A DNA stretch of 64,000 nucleotides from Catellatospora sp. IY07-71 (GCF_018326265.1 NZ_AP023360.1:5055501-5119500); one strand, 5' to 3'. Shown: positions 9,832-18,135, numbered from the stretch's first letter. Translations and numbers: made by a program. Notes: a model not told the origin generated them from the sequence alone.

Positions 9832-11412
9832 ATGCATCACATCCACCCGCCCACCACCCGCAGCTCGACCCGCCGCCGGCCGCCGGCCACCCGACTGGTC
9901 GCGGCACTCGTCGCCGCGCTGTCGGCGCTCGCCCTGCCGGTGCTGGCGCCGACCCCGGCGGCAGCAATCGACGGTGGCTATCTGGTCACCACCAACGAGT
10001 TCGCCTACGTCGCCGAGATCCGGAACACCGCGGCCGGTGGCCTGTGCACCGGTTCGCTCATCCACCCCAGCTGGGTGCTCACGGCGGTGCACTGCTCGGT
10101 GCCGACCTCGGTCGGCGACATGACCGTCCGGGTCGGCAACATCCACTCCGGTAACGGCGGCCAGCTGCGGCGGATCACCCGGATCCTGCGCCACCCTGAC
10201 TACACCGGCGGGCACAACGACGTGGCCCTGCTGGAGCTCGCGACACCGATCACCAACATCACCCCGGTCCGCCTCGCCGACCCGGCCTACGCCTACCTGT
10301 GGGACGGCTACCAGGGCGGCCCGTTCACACAGTACGACCAGGGCATCGCCACCGGCTGGGGACGCGACGTGAACGGCCAGCTCGCAACCCAGCTCAAATA
10401 TGTCGGCGTGTTCATCACCCCATCGAAGCTCGACAACCTCGGGATCAAGCGGATCATGGTGGACCGGGGGCCGTGCCCGGGCGACAGCGGTGGCCCGCTG
10501 CTCGTGACCGTCAACAGCACGCTGGTGCAGGCCGGCGTGTTCAAAGGCGGGGTGTGCGGCGGCGAATCGTCGTACAGCGAGATCGGGGCCGGCACCAACC
10601 GGACCTGGTTGAACAGCCAGCTCACGGCCGTGCCGTACACGCCGTTCGGGCTGGCCGACTGGGACCGCGACGGCCACCAGGATCTCATCGCCCGCCACAC
10701 CCCCAGCGGCGACCTGTGGCTCTACCCCGGCGAGAGCCGCCGCGGGTACAGCTACGCCACGCCGACACGCATCGGCATCGGCTACAACGGTTACAGCTTC
10801 TTCGGCAGCGCCGACTGGGACCGCGACGGCCACCAGGATCTCATCGCCCGTCACGACGCCACCGGTGACCTGTGGCTGCACCCGGGCGAAAGCCGCCGCG
10901 GGGGCAGCTACGCCACGCCGGTGCGCATCGGCAACGGCTACCAGGGCTTCACGGCGTTCGGCGCGACCGACTGGGACCGCGACGGGCACCAGGACCTGGT
11001 CGCGCGCAACGACACCACCGGAGACCTGTGGCTGTACCCGGGCGAGAGCCGGCGCGGCTACAGCGCCGCGACGCCGGTGCGCATCGGCAACGGCTGGAAC
11101 AGCTACACCTCGTTCGACCTGGCCGACTGGGACCGCGACGGCCACCAGGACATCCTGGCGCGCGACAACGACAGCGGCCACGTGTACATCTATCCCGGTG
11201 AGAGCCGGCGCGGCTACAGCAGCGCCGCCCGGGTGCTGATGCGCAGCGGGTACCGCGGCTACACGCCCTTCGGGGTGGGCGACTGGGACCGCGACGGGCA
11301 CCAGGACCTGATCACCCGCAAGGACGCCACCGGCGACCTCTACCTGCACCCGGGGGAGAGCCGGCGCGACTACAGCTACGCCTCGCTCGTCCTCATCGGC
11401 AACGGCTGGTAG
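9832..11412 (+). CDS. Secreted S1-family serine protease with five C-terminal WDRDGHQD repeats
   Basis: A GGGAGGT ribosome site precedes ATG. A signal peptide (residues 1-45, ending near TPAAA) is followed by a chymotrypsin-fold domain starting IDGG at 46. The triad is His87 in LTAVHC, Asp130 in HNDVALLEL and Ser219 in CPGDSGGP. The residue six before the catalytic Ser (chymotrypsin 189) reads as Gly213, so Arg/Lys trypsin specificity is not expected despite the family. After about residue 270 come five copies of a 52-residue unit with core DWDRDGHQDLIAR and GDLWLYPGES. These are FG-GAP/VCBS-like and probably form calcium-binding propeller blades for attachment to substrate or surface. The protein is likely extracellular, and a strong terminator follows. 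Confidence 0.92.
   Translation: MHHIHPPTTRSSTRRRPPATRLVAALVAALSALALPVLAPTPAAAIDGGYLVTTNEFAYVAEIRNTAAGGLCTGSLIHPSWVLTAVHCSVPTSVGDMTVRVGNIHSGNGGQLRRITRILRHPDYTGGHNDVALLELATPITNITPVRLADPAYAYLWDGYQGGPFTQYDQGIATGWGRDVNGQLATQLKYVGVFITPSKLDNLGIKRIMVDRGPCPGDSGGPLLVTVNSTLVQAGVFKGGVCGGESSYSEIGAGTNRTWLNSQLTAVPYTPFGLADWDRDGHQDLIARHTPSGDLWLYPGESRRGYSYATPTRIGIGYNGYSFFGSADWDRDGHQDLIARHDATGDLWLHPGESRRGGSYATPVRIGNGYQGFTAFGATDWDRDGHQDLVARNDTTGDLWLYPGESRRGYSAATPVRIGNGWNSYTSFDLADWDRDGHQDILARDNDSGHVYIYPGESRRGYSSAARVLMRSGYRGYTPFGVGDWDRDGHQDLITRKDATGDLYLHPGESRRDYSYASLVLIGNGW
10657..11412 (+). repeat. Five tandem 156-bp coding repeats
   Basis: The GACTGGGACCGCGACGG core recurs at 10657, 10813, 10969, 11125 and 11281, an exact 156-bp period. 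The last copy is cut short by the stop codon. The uniform period with no indels points to recent amplification or strong selection on blade length. Confidence 0.95.
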
Positions 11413-11427
11413 CACGCGACGGCCGCA

Positions 11428-11466
11428 GACCGGCTCCGGGCCGCCCCAGGCGGCCCGGAGCCGGTC
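11428..11466. terminator. Perfect 18-bp hairpin after the protease gene
   Basis: Arms GACCGGCTCCGGGCCGCC and its exact complement with a 3-nt loop, 15 bp beyond the stop. It is also placed to stop transcription arriving from the convergent response-regulator gene. Confidence 0.85.
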
Positions 11467-11639
11467 CGTCGTGTCCCTACGTGCGTCACGCACGCAGGTT
11501 CATGATCAACGCGATCGGAGGGTTGGGCTACCTGACCGGCACGGCGGTGGCGGATCGACCCGGAGCAGATCAGGGCGTGGCACTGCGAGAACCGTGTGCG
11601 AGCTGCGCCGACGCCGACCACCGACTGACCGAGTGCTTA

Positions 11640-12281
11640 CTAGTCGTCCAGGCCCTGCTCGATCGCGTAACGCACCAGTTCCACCCGATTGTGCAGCTGC
11701 AACTTGCCGAGCGTGTTCTGCACGTGGTTCTGCACGGTGCGGTGTGACAGGGTCAGCCGCTCGGCGATCTGCCGGTAGGTCAGCCCCTTGGCGACCAGCC
11801 GCAGCACCTCCGTCTCCCGGTCGCTCAGCCGCGGCGCGGCCGACCCGTCACCCGGTGCGGCGGCCAGCCGCCGGTACTCACCCAGCACCAGCCCCGCCAG
11901 CCCGGCCGTGAACACCGCGTCGCCCTCGGCGGTGCGCCGCACCGCGTCCAGGAACTCCTCCCGCGCCGCCGACTTGACCAGGTAACCGGCCGCACCCGCC
12001 TTCATCGCGTCCAGCACGTCCTGCTGCTCGCCGCTGGCCGACAACACCAGCACGCGCACCTGCGGTAGCGCCGTGACCAGCCCGCCGATGACCTCGACCC
12101 CGGACAGGTCCGGCAGCTGCAGGTCGAGCACGACCACATCGGGGCGCACCGACCGGGCGATGCGCACCGCCTGCGAGCCCTCACCCACCGCCGCGACCAC
12201 GTGGTATCCGGCGTCGGTCAGGTCGCGGGCCACGCCCTCGCGCCACATCGGGTGGTCGTCCACCACCATCACGTCCACCAC
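11640..12281 (-). CDS. NarL/LuxR-type response regulator
   Basis: Receiver domain: acidic pocket VVDDHP, phospho-acceptor Asp53 in VVVLDLQLPD, Lys103 in GYLVKSA. The C-terminal LuxR-type helix-turn-helix reads LSDRETEVLRLVAKG followed by LSHRTVQNHVQNTLGKL. The upstream kinase stops 6 bp before the GTG chosen here, and relatives usually begin with a few residues before MVVDDHP; the ATG at 12269 is the alternative. The partner is the adjacent kinase. Output genes cannot be read from this window. It converges on the protease gene behind a shared terminator. Confidence 0.92.
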   Translation of the reverse strand: MVDVMVVDDHPMWREGVARDLTDAGYHVVAAVGEGSQAVRIARSVRPDVVVLDLQLPDLSGVEVIGGLVTALPQVRVLVLSASGEQQDVLDAMKAGAAGYLVKSAAREEFLDAVRRTAEGDAVFTAGLAGLVLGEYRRLAAAPGDGSAAPRLSDRETEVLRLVAKGLTYRQIAERLTLSHRTVQNHVQNTLGKLQLHNRVELVRYAIEQGLDD

Positions 12282-12286
12282 GGCGC

Positions 12287-13396
12287 TCAGCCTAGCCGTG
12301 GCAGCGGCACCCGCAGCTCGACCTCGGTGCCCTGCCCCGGCCCGCCGGTGATCGCGACCGTGCCGCCCAGGTCGCGGATGCGGCCCTGGATCGACTGCGC
12401 CACCCCCAGCCGCCCGGACGCCGCCGCCTCGGCCAGCCGTCCGGGCGCGATACCCGGCCCGTCGTCGCGGATCGACACGGTCACCGCGTCGGGCTCCTGC
12501 TCCACCAGCACCCACGCCCGCGCGGCCGGGCCGCCATGGACGGCCACATTGTCCAGCGCGCTGCCCGCCGCCGCGGCCACCTCCGCCGCCATCGCCGCGG
12601 GCAGCAGCACCGGTGTCGCGGGCGAGGACACGGTGACCCGCGGCGAGCCGTACCGTCCCAGCAGTAGCCGCAGGTCGGCGGTGCCGGCGGCCGCGGCCGT
12701 GTCGTGCACGCCGACCAGGGAGCGCAGCACCGCCTCCTGCTCGCCGGCGAGCCTGCCCAGTTCGGCGGCCTCACCGCCCAGCTCGGTGCCGCGGCGCTGC
12801 ACCAGCGCCAGCACCTGCAGGACCGAGTCGTGGATGCCCCGGGCCAGGCGCTCGCGCTCGCGGGTGGCGGCCTCCAGCTCCACGGCACGCTGCAGCCGGG
12901 TCTCCGCGTCGTCGGTCAGCCGCGACACGTAGCCCATGACCCCGCCCGCGAGCAGCAGCAGGACGGTGCCGTTGACGGTGGCGGAGGTGACCGCGCCGCG
13001 CAGGAACAGGTCGGCCGCGCCGACGATCAGCGCGGCGATGCCGCCCGCGCGGCGTCCCCCGCGCAGTGCCCAGACCAGCACCACCCCGGCGACCCAGGCC
13101 ATGGGCAGGGTGGCCCCGCCCGCGGCGAGCCGTTCGGCGGGGACCACCAGCATGGAGGCGAGCAGGCAGGTCAGGGTGACGGCGAGGTCGGCGGTCAGCC
13201 AGGTCCAGCGGCGTCCCGCGGGGTCGTGGTAGCGCACGGTGACGGCGGTCCAGGCCACCATCGCGGCGAGCACTGTCCAGCCGAGCCAGGGCCGGGTGTG
13301 TTCGCGGGAGCCGGCGAGCATGAGCACGATGGCGTACACGAGCGCGGCGCCCCGGAAGACGGTGACGGCCCGCCATAGCGGCGCCTGCAACCCCAT
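12287..13396 (-). CDS. MacS-type sensor histidine kinase (DUF5931-like N-terminus)
   Basis: The ATG at 13396 is preceded by GGGAGGA at good spacing, whereas an upstream in-frame ATG (13423) has no ribosome site. The N-terminal half carries several hydrophobic helices (about residues 10-30, 38-55, 70-85, 98-113, 119-135, 140-160), so it is an integral membrane sensor. The dimerisation/phospho-acceptor helix follows, with His189 in RLARGIHDSVLQVLALV (HisKA_3 type). The ATPase domain has LDNVAVHGG (N-box), RDDGPGIAP and GGPGQGTEVEL. The layout matches MacS-like kinases that pair with NarL-type regulators, and the regulator follows directly. The signal sensed is unknown. Confidence 0.9.
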   Translation of the reverse strand: MGLQAPLWRAVTVFRGAALVYAIVLMLAGSREHTRPWLGWTVLAAMVAWTAVTVRYHDPAGRRWTWLTADLAVTLTCLLASMLVVPAERLAAGGATLPMAWVAGVVLVWALRGGRRAGGIAALIVGAADLFLRGAVTSATVNGTVLLLLAGGVMGYVSRLTDDAETRLQRAVELEAATRERERLARGIHDSVLQVLALVQRRGTELGGEAAELGRLAGEQEAVLRSLVGVHDTAAAAGTADLRLLLGRYGSPRVTVSSPATPVLLPAAMAAEVAAAAGSALDNVAVHGGPAARAWVLVEQEPDAVTVSIRDDGPGIAPGRLAEAAASGRLGVAQSIQGRIRDLGGTVAITGGPGQGTEVELRVPLPRLG

Positions 13397-13467
13397 GCGC
13401 GGGTCCTCCCGGTGGTGGATCATCGTGGCCTGTCAGCCAAGTGGACCGGAGGCGCGGCTGTCAACCG

Positions 13468-14691
13468 TCACCACGGCCCGAGCAGCTGTGTCTTGTCCGG
13501 ATAGGCCGGTCCGTGCGAGGTGACCATGACGGGAGCACCGAGAGCCTCGCCGACGGAGCCGAATCCGGTGTACACCGGGGTGGCCGCAGCCAGGATCTGA
13601 GTGAGTTTCTCCTGGTATGCCAGGTCGCCGCGCTCGCCGGGCACGATCCTGTCCAGCTGCTCGTAGGCCAGGCACATCTTGAGATCGTGGCGGTCGGCCG
13701 CGTCCGTATGCGTGACGGCGAGCGCGTCGACGCCGCCGCAGACCTCGACGGCGTAGCGGTGGGCGACGGCGTCGAAGTGACCGGCCCGCCACGCGCCCTG
13801 CCACGGCCCGTGGGCGTTGTGGCGCTCCGGCAGGGCGGCTGTGAGCTGCGGGTCCTCGGTGACGAGCGGCCCCGCGCCGTGGCGCGTGGTGTAGGTGCGC
13901 ACGACCCCCAGGCGCAGTGCGTCGTCGCCGCCGTTCTCGGCCAACAGGGTCTCGGCGTTGTCGAAGGTGGTGGTGGACCAGGTCGTGTACGGGTGCCAGC
14001 CGCGCCACTCGTCCAGCAGGACGCCCTGGGCGCCCTCGAACACGCAGGGGCCCTCCAGCACGTGCCGGGCCGAGGACACGAGCCGGACCGCCGTGCCGAA
14101 CCACCGGAACGCGTCGGCGACGTCGGCGACCGGTGGCGCGTCGAGCGGCCCGAGTTCGGCGGTGAGCGCGTCGCGGATACCGCACAGCTTGCGTGCCAGC
14201 GTCGCCGGGGACTCGGTGTCGCCCGCCCGTACGGCCAGGTCAGGGTGCGCCAGGGCGAAGGCGGCGGTCTCGCCGACGCCCATACCGCAGGAACCGTGCC
14301 GGTCGTCGCCACGGGCGGCCTCCCGGCGCCGGTTGGCGGCCCGGTGCCACGGCGTGGTCAGCAGCGCCTGCCGGTCGACGGTGAGCAGCTCGAACGGCGC
14401 CGGAACGCCGAGCGCGGCCAGGTGTTCGGCTTCGGCGGCCAGTGCCGGCGGGTCGATCATCATGAACCGCGACAGGTGGGTGGGGACCCCGTGCAGGGTG
14501 CCGGAGCCGAACTGGGCGAAGGTGTGGTGACGCCCGTCGGGCGTCACCACGTTGTGGGCGGCCTGCGCGCCCCCGTTGAACCTGATCACGGCGTTGACCG
14601 GGCGGGTCGCGCAGAGCCAGTCCACGATGGTGCCCTTGCCGGCGTCGCCGTAGCCGAGGTCGACGACGAGGACGTGCCGGGGGAGTGTCAC
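13468..14691 (-). CDS. Divergent adenylosuccinate synthetase (PurA-like) paralogue
   Basis: The ATG overlaps the VWA stop (ATGA), so it is the last gene of a four-gene coupled operon. The N-terminal LGYGDAGKGTIVDWL corresponds to the PurA GDEGKG loop with the catalytic Asp kept and the Glu replaced by Ala. GGAQAAHNVV matches the NNAGHT region with the catalytic His kept. GSCGMGVGE replaces the usual GTTGRGIGP, and VTHTDA stands where GTP-specificity loops lie. At 407 residues it is near normal length. Housekeeping PurA joins IMP and aspartate using GTP. Here the altered IMP/GTP-contact segments and the non-purine neighbours suggest another nucleotide or amino-acid substrate. Probably active, with unknown specificity. 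Confidence 0.85.
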   Translation of the reverse strand: MTLPRHVLVVDLGYGDAGKGTIVDWLCATRPVNAVIRFNGGAQAAHNVVTPDGRHHTFAQFGSGTLHGVPTHLSRFMMIDPPALAAEAEHLAALGVPAPFELLTVDRQALLTTPWHRAANRRREAARGDDRHGSCGMGVGETAAFALAHPDLAVRAGDTESPATLARKLCGIRDALTAELGPLDAPPVADVADAFRWFGTAVRLVSSARHVLEGPCVFEGAQGVLLDEWRGWHPYTTWSTTTFDNAETLLAENGGDDALRLGVVRTYTTRHGAGPLVTEDPQLTAALPERHNAHGPWQGAWRAGHFDAVAHRYAVEVCGGVDALAVTHTDAADRHDLKMCLAYEQLDRIVPGERGDLAYQEKLTQILAAATPVYTGFGSVGEALGAPVMVTSHGPAYPDKTQLLGPW

Positions 14692-15656
14692 AGCCGGGTC
14701 ACCGGGGTGGCCCGGTCGCCGCCGAACCCGGCCGGCAGTGCCGAGCGCACCAGCGCGCCGCGGCTGCTACCGAGCGGGGCCAGGGCCTTGCCGACGGTCG
14801 CGCCTGCCGACGACCCGGCCTCGGCGAGGTCGGTCAGGCCCGAGTCGAGGTCGGTGGCGTCCTCGCCGAGTCCGACGGTCAGCGCGATGGTCTCGCAGAC
14901 CGCGCCGAGGTCGTCGAGTTCGATGACGTGCTGGCCGAGCAGGCCCCGCCAGTAGGCGAGGATCTCCGGGTCGCCGGTGTGACCGGCGTGCGCCGGCATG
15001 ATGAAGTACACGTCGTAGCTGCGCCGCAGCTCGGCGAGGATCGCCTCGGTGCTGATCGGCTCGGTGATCGTGTCGCCGATGAAGCGGCGCACCTCGGCGG
15101 GCTTGACCTGCCGGTAGGCCATCTCGTCACCGATGATGAACAGGTAGCCGCGCCTGCCGCGTGCGGTGGCGTCGAGCGCGGTGTGCCGGGCCATGAAGTA
15201 CATCGCCAGCTCGTAGGACTCGGTGCGCTGCCCGCCCCCGCCGCCTTCGAGCAGGATCCGGCCGAGGTCGTCGTCCATGCGGTTGTCGGACTCGAACTGC
15301 CCGATCTGCAGCGGCGCCTTGTCGCAGGTCGCGTCGCCGATCGCGCCGAACAGGATCTGCGGGTCGGTGCAGTAGCCCTTGCGGATCAGCAGGCCGAACA
15401 GCTCGGGCAGTTTCGTCTGCAGCATCCGCGGCACCGAGCCCATCGACCCGGTGACGTCGAACAGGATCGCGATCGGGGTCGCCTGCGGGTGCTGGTCGCT
15501 GTCGCGGCTCTCCCGCACGGTGACCCCGTGCGGGTTGAGGGCGTCGTGCACGGCGCGCGCGCCGGAGTCGCTGTGGGCGAAGGCGCTCGTGCCGGTGGCC
15601 GCGCGGTACTTCGCCGCGGCGCTGTAGACGTCGGTGGACCATCGTCCGCTTCCCAT
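14688..15656 (-). CDS. von Willebrand factor A domain protein with intact MIDAS
   Basis: A GAGGAG ribosome site precedes ATG, 10 bp after the J-domain gene. The VWA fold starts near residue 62 (PIAILFDVTGSMGSVPRML), with the MIDAS DxTGS metal motif intact. FGAIGDATCDKAPLQ and LFIIGDEMAYR supply further MIDAS-type loops. No signal peptide or membrane span is visible, so it is cytoplasmic. Intracellular VWA proteins usually act as metal-dependent scaffolds that bring partners together. Tight coupling to a J-domain/kinase-like protein upstream and a PurA-like enzyme downstream suggests one complex. Confidence 0.9.
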   Translation of the reverse strand: MGSGRWSTDVYSAAAKYRAATGTSAFAHSDSGARAVHDALNPHGVTVRESRDSDQHPQATPIAILFDVTGSMGSVPRMLQTKLPELFGLLIRKGYCTDPQILFGAIGDATCDKAPLQIGQFESDNRMDDDLGRILLEGGGGGQRTESYELAMYFMARHTALDATARGRRGYLFIIGDEMAYRQVKPAEVRRFIGDTITEPISTEAILAELRRSYDVYFIMPAHAGHTGDPEILAYWRGLLGQHVIELDDLGAVCETIALTVGLGEDATDLDSGLTDLAEAGSSAGATVGKALAPLGSSRGALVRSALPAGFGGDRATPVTRL

Positions 15657-15666
15657 GTTCTGCTCC

Positions 15667-16644
15667 TCAGAGGGTGAAGGGTCGGAACGTGCGGGGCCCG
15701 TAGAGCGCTTCGAGCAGCTCGTCGAGTTCGGCGAGCAGCCGCCAGGCGTCGTGCGGGCGGGTGTGCTGGTGGGGCAGGGTGCAGCCGTGGGCGAACCGGG
15801 CCAGCGCCGGTGGTGTGCGGTCGCCCATGAGCCAGGTCATGCAGCGGGTGGCGAGGTGGATGTCGGTGGCCTCGTCGGCGGGCCGCCTGGCGGCGACCTC
15901 GGGCGGGTAGAGGTCGCGGTATGCGGCGGCGAGCGCCGGGACCGTCTGGCCGGGCTCGGTGACGCTGTAGCACCAGTCGACGAGGACGAGGCCGTGCTCG
16001 CCCGGGTGGATCAGCACGTGGTCGGGCACGACGGCGCCGTGGACCACCCCGGCGCGATGGGCGTAGCCGACGGCGACGAGTAGCCGCCGCCACATCCAGG
16101 CGGCGTCGCGCGGGTCCACCCCGCCCGGATAGGACTGCTTCACCCGCGCCAGCGACACGAATCCGTCCTGGTGGGCGAGCACCGTGGCGGTGCGCCGGTC
16201 GCCACCGGCCGGGTCGCGGTGCGTGAACGATTCGATCAGCCGTGGGGCGTACGCGGCGTGGCGCGTGTCGCCGTGGGTGCGCAGCCGGGTCAGGGCCTGC
16301 GCCTCCCGGCGCATCAGGTCGCTGTCGGCGGGATGGCGGGGCAGTTTGAGCAGCGCCGCGCCGCCGTCCACGTGGTACAGGTCGGCGATGTCGCCCGCGT
16401 AGGCCAGCGGCCCGACGCGGTAGGCGCCCCGGCGGGTGGCCATCGTGAGGCCATCGCGGTGCGCGGCCCACAGGTCTGCCAGCCGGGCGAAGGCACGGGT
16501 CGCGGTCGCGGCGTCCGGTGCGGCGTCGGGGTGCAGGATCTTGGCGAGTGTTCGGTACGCGTGCGCGCCGTCGGCGGTGCCGAACAGGTCGGCGGGGGAG
16601 CGTGCCGCCATCACCCGGGTGACCGCGTCGTCGAAGCTCATCAC
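15667..16644 (-). CDS. J-domain protein with degenerate protein-kinase domain
   Basis: The ATG overlaps the stop of the Nudix gene (ATGA). Residues 15-65 look like a DnaJ-type domain with the HPD tripeptide (YRTLAKILHPDAAP), the motif that stimulates Hsp70. From residue 75 a kinase-like fold follows. A possible ATP-binding Lys sits in GGAALLKLPR, but the catalytic HRD loop reads VVHGAVVPDHVLI and the DFG-equivalent reads LVDWCYS, so phosphotransfer is doubtful. Known J-domain proteins recruit DnaK to clients. Here the kinase-like part may instead bind a nucleotide or a client. The protein is cytoplasmic, and its function is inferred. Confidence 0.82.
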   Translation of the reverse strand: MMSFDDAVTRVMAARSPADLFGTADGAHAYRTLAKILHPDAAPDAATATRAFARLADLWAAHRDGLTMATRRGAYRVGPLAYAGDIADLYHVDGGAALLKLPRHPADSDLMRREAQALTRLRTHGDTRHAAYAPRLIESFTHRDPAGGDRRTATVLAHQDGFVSLARVKQSYPGGVDPRDAAWMWRRLLVAVGYAHRAGVVHGAVVPDHVLIHPGEHGLVLVDWCYSVTEPGQTVPALAAAYRDLYPPEVAARRPADEATDIHLATRCMTWLMGDRTPPALARFAHGCTLPHQHTRPHDAWRLLAELDELLEALYGPRTFRPFTL

Positions 16645-17369
16645 TGCTCCTGCGGGTTGGGCCGCAGCAGCGCCGGATGCAGGATGCGGGCGTCGCCGGC
16701 CCGGTAGAGCCGGGCGCGGGGGCCGCCGCGCTCGCCGCCGCGGGCGGTCGTGGCGCCGGTGGCCTCGACGAAACCGGGCACGGACAGGACCTTGCGGTGG
16801 AAGTTGCCCGCGTGCGGCTCCTCGCCCCAGACCGCGGTGTAGACGCCGCGCAGCTGCGCGATCGTGAACTCGTCGTCGACGAAGGCGGTCGCCAGCGGGG
16901 TGTACTCGAGTTTGGCGCGGGCGCGTTCGAGCCCGGCGGCGAGGACCCTGTCGTGGTCGAAGGCGAGGCCGGTCGCGTCGCCGACGGGCACCCAGCGGGC
17001 CGCGGCGGCGTCACCGCCGACGTTCGGGTCGGGCAGGCGCGGCGCGAAGGCGAGGTAGGCGACCGACACCACCCGCATCCGGGGGTCGCGCCCCGGGTCG
17101 CCGAAGGTGGTGAGCTGTTCCAGGTGTACGCGGGGCAGGATGCCCGTCTCCTCGGCCAGCTCCCGCAGCGCCGCCGCGTCGAGCGTCTCGTCCCGGACGA
17201 AGCCGCCGGGCAGCGCGAGGCGGCCGGCGAAGGGCTGCTCGCCGCGCTCGACCAGCAGCACGTGCAGCACGCCGTCGCGGATGGTGAGCGTGACGACGTC
17301 GACGGTGACCGCGACGGCCGGGTAGGCCCTCGGGTCGTAGCCGTCGAGGAACTCGCGTTCGGTCACCAT
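16641..17369 (-). CDS. NrtR-like Nudix regulator (Nudix domain plus winged helix)
   Basis: The start at 17369 has AAGGA at proper spacing; an earlier in-frame ATG lies inside the operator palindrome and is rejected. Residues 15-150 are a Nudix domain with an intact box (GGFVRDETLDAAALRE continuing LAEETGI), which fits GX5EX7REUXEEXGU. Residues 155-240 (FTIAQLRGVYTAVWG, HAGNFHRKVLSVPGFVE) match the NrtR winged-helix DNA-binding region. NrtR proteins sense ADP-ribose-type ligands and commonly repress NAD-related genes. Because the box is intact, hydrolysis as well as regulation is possible. It heads the operon and probably autoregulates through the palindrome just upstream. Confidence 0.88.
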   Translation of the reverse strand: MVTEREFLDGYDPRAYPAVAVTVDVVTLTIRDGVLHVLLVERGEQPFAGRLALPGGFVRDETLDAAALRELAEETGILPRVHLEQLTTFGDPGRDPRMRVVSVAYLAFAPRLPDPNVGGDAAAARWVPVGDATGLAFDHDRVLAAGLERARAKLEYTPLATAFVDDEFTIAQLRGVYTAVWGEEPHAGNFHRKVLSVPGFVEATGATTARGGERGGPRARLYRAGDARILHPALLRPNPQEQ

Positions 17370-17379
17370 ACGCCATGTC

Positions 17380-17412
17380 CTTCTCAACTTGAGATAATCT
17401 CTATCTGAGAAG
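17380..17412. promoter_or_regulatory. Palindromic operator upstream of the NrtR-like operon
   Basis: A 33-bp interrupted palindrome with outer arms CTTCTCA/TGAGAAG and central GAGATaATCTC, sharing a centre at 17396. It starts 10 bp from the Nudix start and lies between divergent genes, the expected place for an autoregulatory site. Binding is inferred. Confidence 0.7.
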
Positions 17413-17475
17413 AACGCTAGACCCTGAACCGTCGGCAGTCAACCTCGCCCGGGTCTGTCCATTAGGGTCGGCGGC

Positions 17476-18135
17476 ATGACGCCAGCTTTTGCCGCCAGTG
17501 CCTTCGACGCGCTGCGCGTGGACGCCGTGCCTGACCAGGAGACGCTGCGCCGCGTCTACGAGCTGCCCGGCGACGCGGCCGTGCGCAAGCAGATGACCGA
17601 GCTCACCGAGCAGACCCGGCGGCTGATCGAGTGCTCTTCGCTGGTCCTGGTCGCCAGCGTCGACGCCGAGGGCAACTGTGACGTCTCGCCGCGCGGCGGC
17701 CCGGCCGGGTTCGTCTCGGTCCTGGACGCCCGGACGGTGGCGATCCCCGACGCGACCGGCAACAAGCGGCTGGACACCTGGCAGAACGTCATCGCCACCG
17801 GGCGGGCCGGGCTCCTGTTCCTCATCCCGGGGCGCACCACGACGCTCAGGGTGAACGGCCGGGCCTGCGTCTCCACCCGGCCCGAGCTGCTCTCGCAGCT
17901 GACCGCCGTGGGCAAGCCGCCGGCCAGTGCGCTGGTGCTGGGGATCGAGGAGGTCTATCCGCACTGCCCGAAGTCGCTGCTGCGCGGCGGGGTCTGGCAG
18001 CCGGAGCAGTGGCTGCCCGCCGACGCCCAGCCGACCTCGGCCGAGGTGACCCTGGCCCAGCTGCGGATGCCGGAGCTGACGATCGCCGACATCGAGCAGA
18101 GGGAGCGGGACGCGCTGAAGTATCGGTACGAGTGA
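17476..18135 (+). CDS. FMN-dependent PPOX-type flavoprotein (pyridoxamine-phosphate-oxidase fold)
   Basis: A 219-residue split-barrel protein. LIECSSLVLVASVDAEGNCDV and the SPRGGPAGFV segment near residues 70-80 fit the FMN-binding region of the MSMEG_1061-like PPOX subfamily. NKRLDTWQNVIATGRAGLLFLIPG follows, and the C-terminus carries the EEVYPHCPKSL block typical of this group. These proteins are predicted to be oxidoreductases using FMN or F420; the substrate is unknown. It is transcribed away from the NrtR-like operon and shares its intergenic palindrome, so joint regulation is possible but unproven. No good ribosome site is visible. Confidence 0.88.
   Translation: MTPAFAASAFDALRVDAVPDQETLRRVYELPGDAAVRKQMTELTEQTRRLIECSSLVLVASVDAEGNCDVSPRGGPAGFVSVLDARTVAIPDATGNKRLDTWQNVIATGRAGLLFLIPGRTTTLRVNGRACVSTRPELLSQLTAVGKPPASALVLGIEEVYPHCPKSLLRGGVWQPEQWLPADAQPTSAEVTLAQLRMPELTIADIEQRERDALKYRYE

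Noticed and set aside
9595-11493. 632-codon minus-strand frame over the protease
   Set aside because: It mirrors the 156-bp repeats of the real gene and has no ribosome site or family match.
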